This document shows positions 60,623-64,000 of a stretch of DNA of 64,000 nucleotides, piece by piece. Position 1 is the first letter of the stretch. Each line of letters opens with the position of its first letter. The notes below the pieces were generated by a model. It searched no databases and was not told where the DNA came from. It saw nothing but the letters and a program-made list of their open reading frames with translations. A program made the translations under genes and the position numbers. Source of the DNA: Streptomyces sp. 1-11 (GTDB lineage: Bacteria > Actinomycetota > Actinomycetes > Streptomycetales > Streptomycetaceae); the NCBI RefSeq assembly GCF_007176755.1, contig NZ_BJTV01000022.1:1-64000 (forward strand), read 5' to 3'.

Positions 60623-61492
60623 TCAGCGGAACACCGAGGGCGGCGGGGCCGGTGAGGCCACCGCGACGGCGTCCGTGACGGGGGCGGCGCCGCCGGTGAA
60701 GTCGGTGAGCTGCCTGCCGTGTTCGACCCTGGCCGGGTGCGGGTCGGAGGCGGCGCGGCGGGTGAGTTCGGCGACCGGCAGCGGCAGGCCGGAGGCGGCC
60801 AGTATGGCGTTGCCGAAGCGCTTGCCGCGCAGCACGGCCGGGTCCGCGATCAGCGCGAGCTCGGGGAAGCGGGCGGCCGCGGTGGCTATCTGGCCGCGCA
60901 GGTGGGCGAGCGGCGGGCCGTCGGCGAGGTTGGCGGCGTAGACGCCGGAGGGCTTGAGGGCGCGGCGGACCTCGTCCAGGAACTCGGTGGAGGTGAGGTG
61001 GGCGGGGGTCCGGGCGCCGCTGAAGACGTCGGCGACGACCAGGTCGGCCCAGCCGTCCGGGACCTTGGCCAGACCCGCGCGGGCGTCCGCCGACCGCACC
61101 CGTATCCGCGCGTTCGGATCAAGCGGCAGTTCCCGCCGGACCAGTTGGACGAGGGCCGCGTCCCGCTCGACGACCTGCTGGGTGGAGCGCGGCCGGGTGG
61201 CGGCGACGTAGCGGGCGAGCGTGAGGGCGCCGCCGCCCAGGTGCACGGCCTGCACCGGCCGGCCGGGCGGCGCGGCGAGGTCGATGACGTGACCGAGCCG
61301 GCGCTGGTACTCGAAGGAGAGGTACGCGGGGTCGTCCAGGTCCACGTGCGACTGGGGCGCCCCGTCGATCAGCAGCGTCCAGGCGCGGGGCCGGTCGGGG
61401 TCGGGTATGAGCTGCGCGAGCCCGCCGTCGACGGTCTCGGTGACCGCCTGCGCGGCGGCCGTCCTGCGCCGGTTGTTCCTGGACCTGCCCAT
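60623..61492 (-). CDS. Spermidine synthase-like SAM-binding protein
   Basis: A 289-residue cytosolic protein with the Rossmann fold of spermidine synthases. VHLGGGALTLARYV is the nucleotide-binding Gly loop, VVERDAALVQLVR the acidic strand end, and DLVVADVFSGARTP the catalytic region. Streptomyces has many such proteins that are not proven polyamine enzymes. The aminopropyl-acceptor residues cannot be confirmed by eye, so a methyltransferase-like role is equally possible. It lies convergent with the secreted protein (18-bp gap). Confidence 0.8.
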   Translation of the reverse strand: MGRSRNNRRRTAAAQAVTETVDGGLAQLIPDPDRPRAWTLLIDGAPQSHVDLDDPAYLSFEYQRRLGHVIDLAAPPGRPVQAVHLGGGALTLARYVAATRPRSTQQVVERDAALVQLVRRELPLDPNARIRVRSADARAGLAKVPDGWADLVVADVFSGARTPAHLTSTEFLDEVRRALKPSGVYAANLADGPPLAHLRGQIATAAARFPELALIADPAVLRGKRFGNAILAASGLPLPVAELTRRAASDPHPARVEHGRQLTDFTGGAAPVTDAVAVASPAPPPSVFR

Positions 61493-61526
61493 CGGTCCAT
61501 TTTCGCAGGCGCCCCGGGCGGGTGCG

Positions 61527-61937
61527 TCACCGGCAGTTGTCGGCCGCCTCGATCAGCCGGGCCGCCTCCCCGAGGGCCCGGCGCAGCACCGCGGGGTCGG
61601 TCGCGAGGTCGGCCCCGCCGGGCGGCAGCAGCCAGTCCGAGCCCGCCACCGGGGGCACGGGGTTGAGTCTGAGTCCGCGCCCGTCGGTCTCCGTGCAGGT
61701 GCTGCCCGGGACGTCCCAGCAGGCGGCGGTGCCCGCCGGGACCAGGAAGCCGAGGGTGTCGCAGCCGTCGTCGTGCAGGACGGGACCCACTGTCTCCGGC
61801 GCGCCGCGCCGCAGGATGTCGACGGCCTCGAGCCCCTGCCGGGCCGGCACCGTCACCAGGTCGCACGTCGCGTCACCCTCCGTCGAGGACGGTGGCGCAC
61901 CCGGTGTACAGGGATCGTTGCTCTGGCTGGTCTCCAT
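61527..61937 (-). CDS. Small conserved protein divergent from the NsdA-like regulator
   Basis: A 136-residue cytosolic protein with no membrane span. Its four to five cysteines (DPCTP, ATCDL, DGCDTL, AACWDV, STCTE) and the segment LRLNPVPPVAGSDWLLPPGG are the visible landmarks. No family recognised. ATG at 61937 has GTGGAGG 5 bp upstream; the frame extends to 61997 without a ribosome binding site. It is divergent across 266 bp from the XRE-TPR regulator, which suggests shared control. Confidence 0.68.
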   Translation of the reverse strand: METSQSNDPCTPGAPPSSTEGDATCDLVTVPARQGLEAVDILRRGAPETVGPVLHDDGCDTLGFLVPAGTAACWDVPGSTCTETDGRGLRLNPVPPVAGSDWLLPPGGADLATDPAVLRRALGEAARLIEAADNCR

Positions 61938-62203
61938 GCCGGCCTCCACCACGCTGCACGTTTGCGGTTCGAGAAGTCCAACGCGCGAGAGCGTCAACGG
62001 CTACGGCGCAAGTGCGCCGCAAAGGATGGCAGTTCATGGCAGATCTCGCATGAGATATCCGTTTTGTAGCCAAACGCTGCGTCGCGGGCCGGACACAGCG
62101 GGTACGTTCTTGCTCGCCGGAACCAGGGTGTCACACGGACAACTCAGCCCGAATCCACCTCGGATCCGGCATGGTTCGACGGTTCGCACGAGAGGACCCG
62201 GCC

Positions 62204-63655
62204 ATGGCGTCGTCAACGGAGACCTCGTCACAGCCCGAACGGCCCGCGCGGCCGAACCTCGCCTTCCGGCGGCTTCGCGGCCGGCGCTCACCGGCCGAGT
62301 TCGCGGCGCTGGTGCGCCGGGCCGCGCGCGAGATCGGCGAGCGGGTGAGCTGTGACGCGCGCTACGTCGGCAGGGTCGAGGCAGGTGAGATCCGCTGCCC
62401 GAACTACGCGTACGAACGGGTGTTCCTGCACATGTTCCCCGGCCGCACGCTCACCGACCTCGGCTTCGCGCCGCGCTCGTCCGTCCGCGGGCGGGCGGCG
62501 CGCACGGCCCCGCAGGCACCCCCGGTGTTCGGTACCACTGAGACGCGGGGGGCCTGTGAGCCGTATGACACGCAGGACCCGTACGACCCGCACGAGCCGT
62601 ACGAGAACGACCACCTGAACCACGAGGAGAGCGACGTGCTGCGTCGCGCATTCATGACCGGCGGCGGCGCCACGATGGCCGCCGCCACGCTGGGCCCGCT
62701 GGGGCTCACCATCGACGCCACGGCGGCGGTCCGTCCGCCGCGCCGCGTCGGCACCCCCGAGGCGGCGGCCCTGGAGGAGGCCGTCCGCAGCATCCGGCTG
62801 CTCGACGACCGGCACGGCGCGGACGGCCTGTACCGGCGCGCCGCCGCCCCGCTGCGCGCCGCGTACGCGCTTCTGGACGCCGGCGCGACCCGGCAGACGA
62901 CCGCCGAGCGACTCCATTCGGGCGCCGGTGAACTGGCCATCTCGGTGGGCTGGCTGGCCCACGACTCCGGGCGCTTCGACGACGCCCGCTCGCACTACGC
63001 CGAGGCGCTGGCCACGGCCCGGATGACCGGTGACACGGCCCTGGAGGCGCACGCGTTCTGCAACACCGCGTTCCTCGCCCGCGACGCCGGCCGCCCCCGG
63101 GAGGCGGTACGGGCCGCGCAGGCCGCGCGCCGTGCCGCCGCCCCGCTGGGCTCGCCCCGGCTAATGTCCCTGCTCGCGCTGCGCGAGGCGGGCGGCTGGG
63201 CCGGCCTCGCCGACCGCACGGGCTGTGAGCAGGCGCTGGCCCGGGCGCAGGCCCTCTTCGAGCGGGGCCGCTCGGACGCCGACCCCGAGTGGATGAGCTT
63301 CTACGGGGAGGCCGAGCTGGAGGGCCTGGAGGCGCAGTGCTGGTCGACGCTGGGCGACTGGCGGCGCGCGTCCCGGCACGCCCGCCGGGCGGCGCACCTC
63401 CAGGATCCCCACTTCACCCGCAACATCGCCCTCTACACCGCCGAGCTGGCCGACGACCTGGCCCGTGAGGGCCGCCCCGACGAGGCGGCGGCGGCCGGTC
63501 TGCGCGTCCTGGACCTGCTCACCCAGGTCCAGTCGTCCCGCATCCAGACCATGCTGGCGGGCACGGCCCGCGTCCTGCTCCCCCACCGCCGCGCATCGGG
63601 CGTCGCGGACTTCCTCGACCGCCACGCCTCGCCCCCGCGCACGACCCGGGTCTGA
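62204..63655 (+). CDS. NsdA-family XRE-TPR regulator
   Basis: A 483-residue protein of the family that includes NsdA and NsdB, negative regulators of Streptomyces differentiation and antibiotic production. Residues about 20-95 hold the unusual helix-turn-helix region (FRRLRGRRSPAEFAALVRRA, SCDARYVGRVEAGEIRCPNY). An acidic segment (DTQDPYDPHEPYENDH) and a twin-arginine-like hydrophobic patch follow (LRRAFMTGGGATMAAATLG), then about 300 residues of TPR-like helices (SVGWLAHDSGRFDDARSHYAEAL). The Tat-like patch is internal, so it is probably not a secretion signal. ATG at 62204 has GAGAGGA 7 bp upstream. I assign the family, not the orthologue. Confidence 0.82.
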   Translation: MASSTETSSQPERPARPNLAFRRLRGRRSPAEFAALVRRAAREIGERVSCDARYVGRVEAGEIRCPNYAYERVFLHMFPGRTLTDLGFAPRSSVRGRAARTAPQAPPVFGTTETRGACEPYDTQDPYDPHEPYENDHLNHEESDVLRRAFMTGGGATMAAATLGPLGLTIDATAAVRPPRRVGTPEAAALEEAVRSIRLLDDRHGADGLYRRAAAPLRAAYALLDAGATRQTTAERLHSGAGELAISVGWLAHDSGRFDDARSHYAEALATARMTGDTALEAHAFCNTAFLARDAGRPREAVRAAQAARRAAAPLGSPRLMSLLALREAGGWAGLADRTGCEQALARAQALFERGRSDADPEWMSFYGEAELEGLEAQCWSTLGDWRRASRHARRAAHLQDPHFTRNIALYTAELADDLAREGRPDEAAAAGLRVLDLLTQVQSSRIQTMLAGTARVLLPHRRASGVADFLDRHASPPRTTRV

Positions 63656-64000
63656 CCCCCACCATGCCCGCAGCACCGCCGACCGACCCACGGCAGCCGC
63701 GGGCACACGACGCACCCAGCTGCCGCATGCACACCCACCCAGCCGCGGGCACGCGACCCACCCAGCCGCGGGCATGCGTGCCGCCAGGGGCGGCACGGGC
63801 GGGCGGTGGGGGTCCCCCCGCTCGAGCGAAGCCGAGAGTGGGGAAGGCACCCCCCAAGCGCGGGCCAGCGAAACACCCCAGGCCGACGCCGACACCGGGC
63901 ACCCGGAAAAGCCCCGGTCACCGGAACAGCTCCGAGCCCCCAGAACAGTACCGAGCACCCGGCGGAGCACCAGGCACCGGAACCGCCCCGGGCGCCGGAG
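63656..64000. repeat. Repeat-rich non-coding end of the window
   Basis: No credible gene. From about 63670 to 63780, degenerate direct repeats of cacccagccgcgggca(c/t)g occur three to four times. At 63811-63850 lies a hairpin built on gctcgagcgaagccgagag, the same core as the hairpin after desE. The last 100 bp are Pro-codon-like caccgg repeats. Confidence 0.75.

Overview
The window reads as Streptomyces chromosomal DNA. Base composition is very GC-rich, codons end in G or C, GTG and TTG starts are frequent, secreted proteins have Tat or lipoprotein signals, and a bldA-type TTA codon interrupts adpA. Gene order around the desferrioxamine operon, glmS, adpA and ornA matches what I remember of the S. 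coelicolor SCO277x-SCO280x region. That synteny is from memory and was not checked. I see no integrase, insertion sequence, CRISPR array or conjugation gene, so this looks like core rather than mobile DNA.

Layout. 1-258: 95-bp direct repeats. 259-13393: an acetyltransferase, a sugar isomerase-like protein, an MFS exporter, a secreted NagZ-type GH3, an S37 peptidase, a large fused ABC exporter, a beta-lactamase-fold hydrolase and a secreted nuclease behind a candidate PHO box. 13414-19599: a TPP-dependent decarboxylase, an agmatinase-family amidinohydrolase, a sodium symporter and a divergent PucR regulator. I read these as a 2-ketoarginine/guanidinobutyrate catabolic module. 19704-22246: a phosphatase-like protein, a secreted GGYGGDH-repeat protein and thioesterase II.

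22281-29937: leucine and branched-chain acyl-CoA catabolism. It contains an acyl-CoA dehydrogenase, a divergent TetR regulator with twin operators, then accD1, accA1, hmgL and acdH. 30121-36428: desferrioxamine uptake (desE) and synthesis (desABCD), each unit behind its own DmdR1/IdeR iron box. 36492-42046: GH20 hexosaminidase under a DasR site, a Tat-exported phosphoesterase, a small protein and glmS. 42277-45902: a universal stress protein, a small membrane protein, the developmental regulator adpA (TTA at codon 225), ornA and tRNA-His.

46054-56120: the cello-oligosaccharide locus cebEFG-bglC with divergent cebR. It is flanked by a second CebR-like LacI protein and a second GH1 beta-glucosidase; three CebR-type palindromes link the parts. 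No ATPase gene is present, which fits use of the shared MsiK ATPase encoded elsewhere. 56261-63655: a CBM2-GH18 chitinase, a two-component system, a secreted protein, a spermidine-synthase-like protein, a small protein and an NsdA-family regulator. 63656-64000: repeat-rich non-coding DNA.

Common themes are saprophytic sugar and chitin use (NagZ, GH20, GH18, GlmS, Ceb), iron and possibly phosphate scavenging, and control of development through AdpA and an NsdA-like protein. No wholly new system stands out. The best leads are the predicted ketoarginine module, the duplicated CebR/GH1 arrangement with a long repeat-filled gap inside the operon, and a hairpin that would hide the ribosome binding site of the fused ABC exporter.
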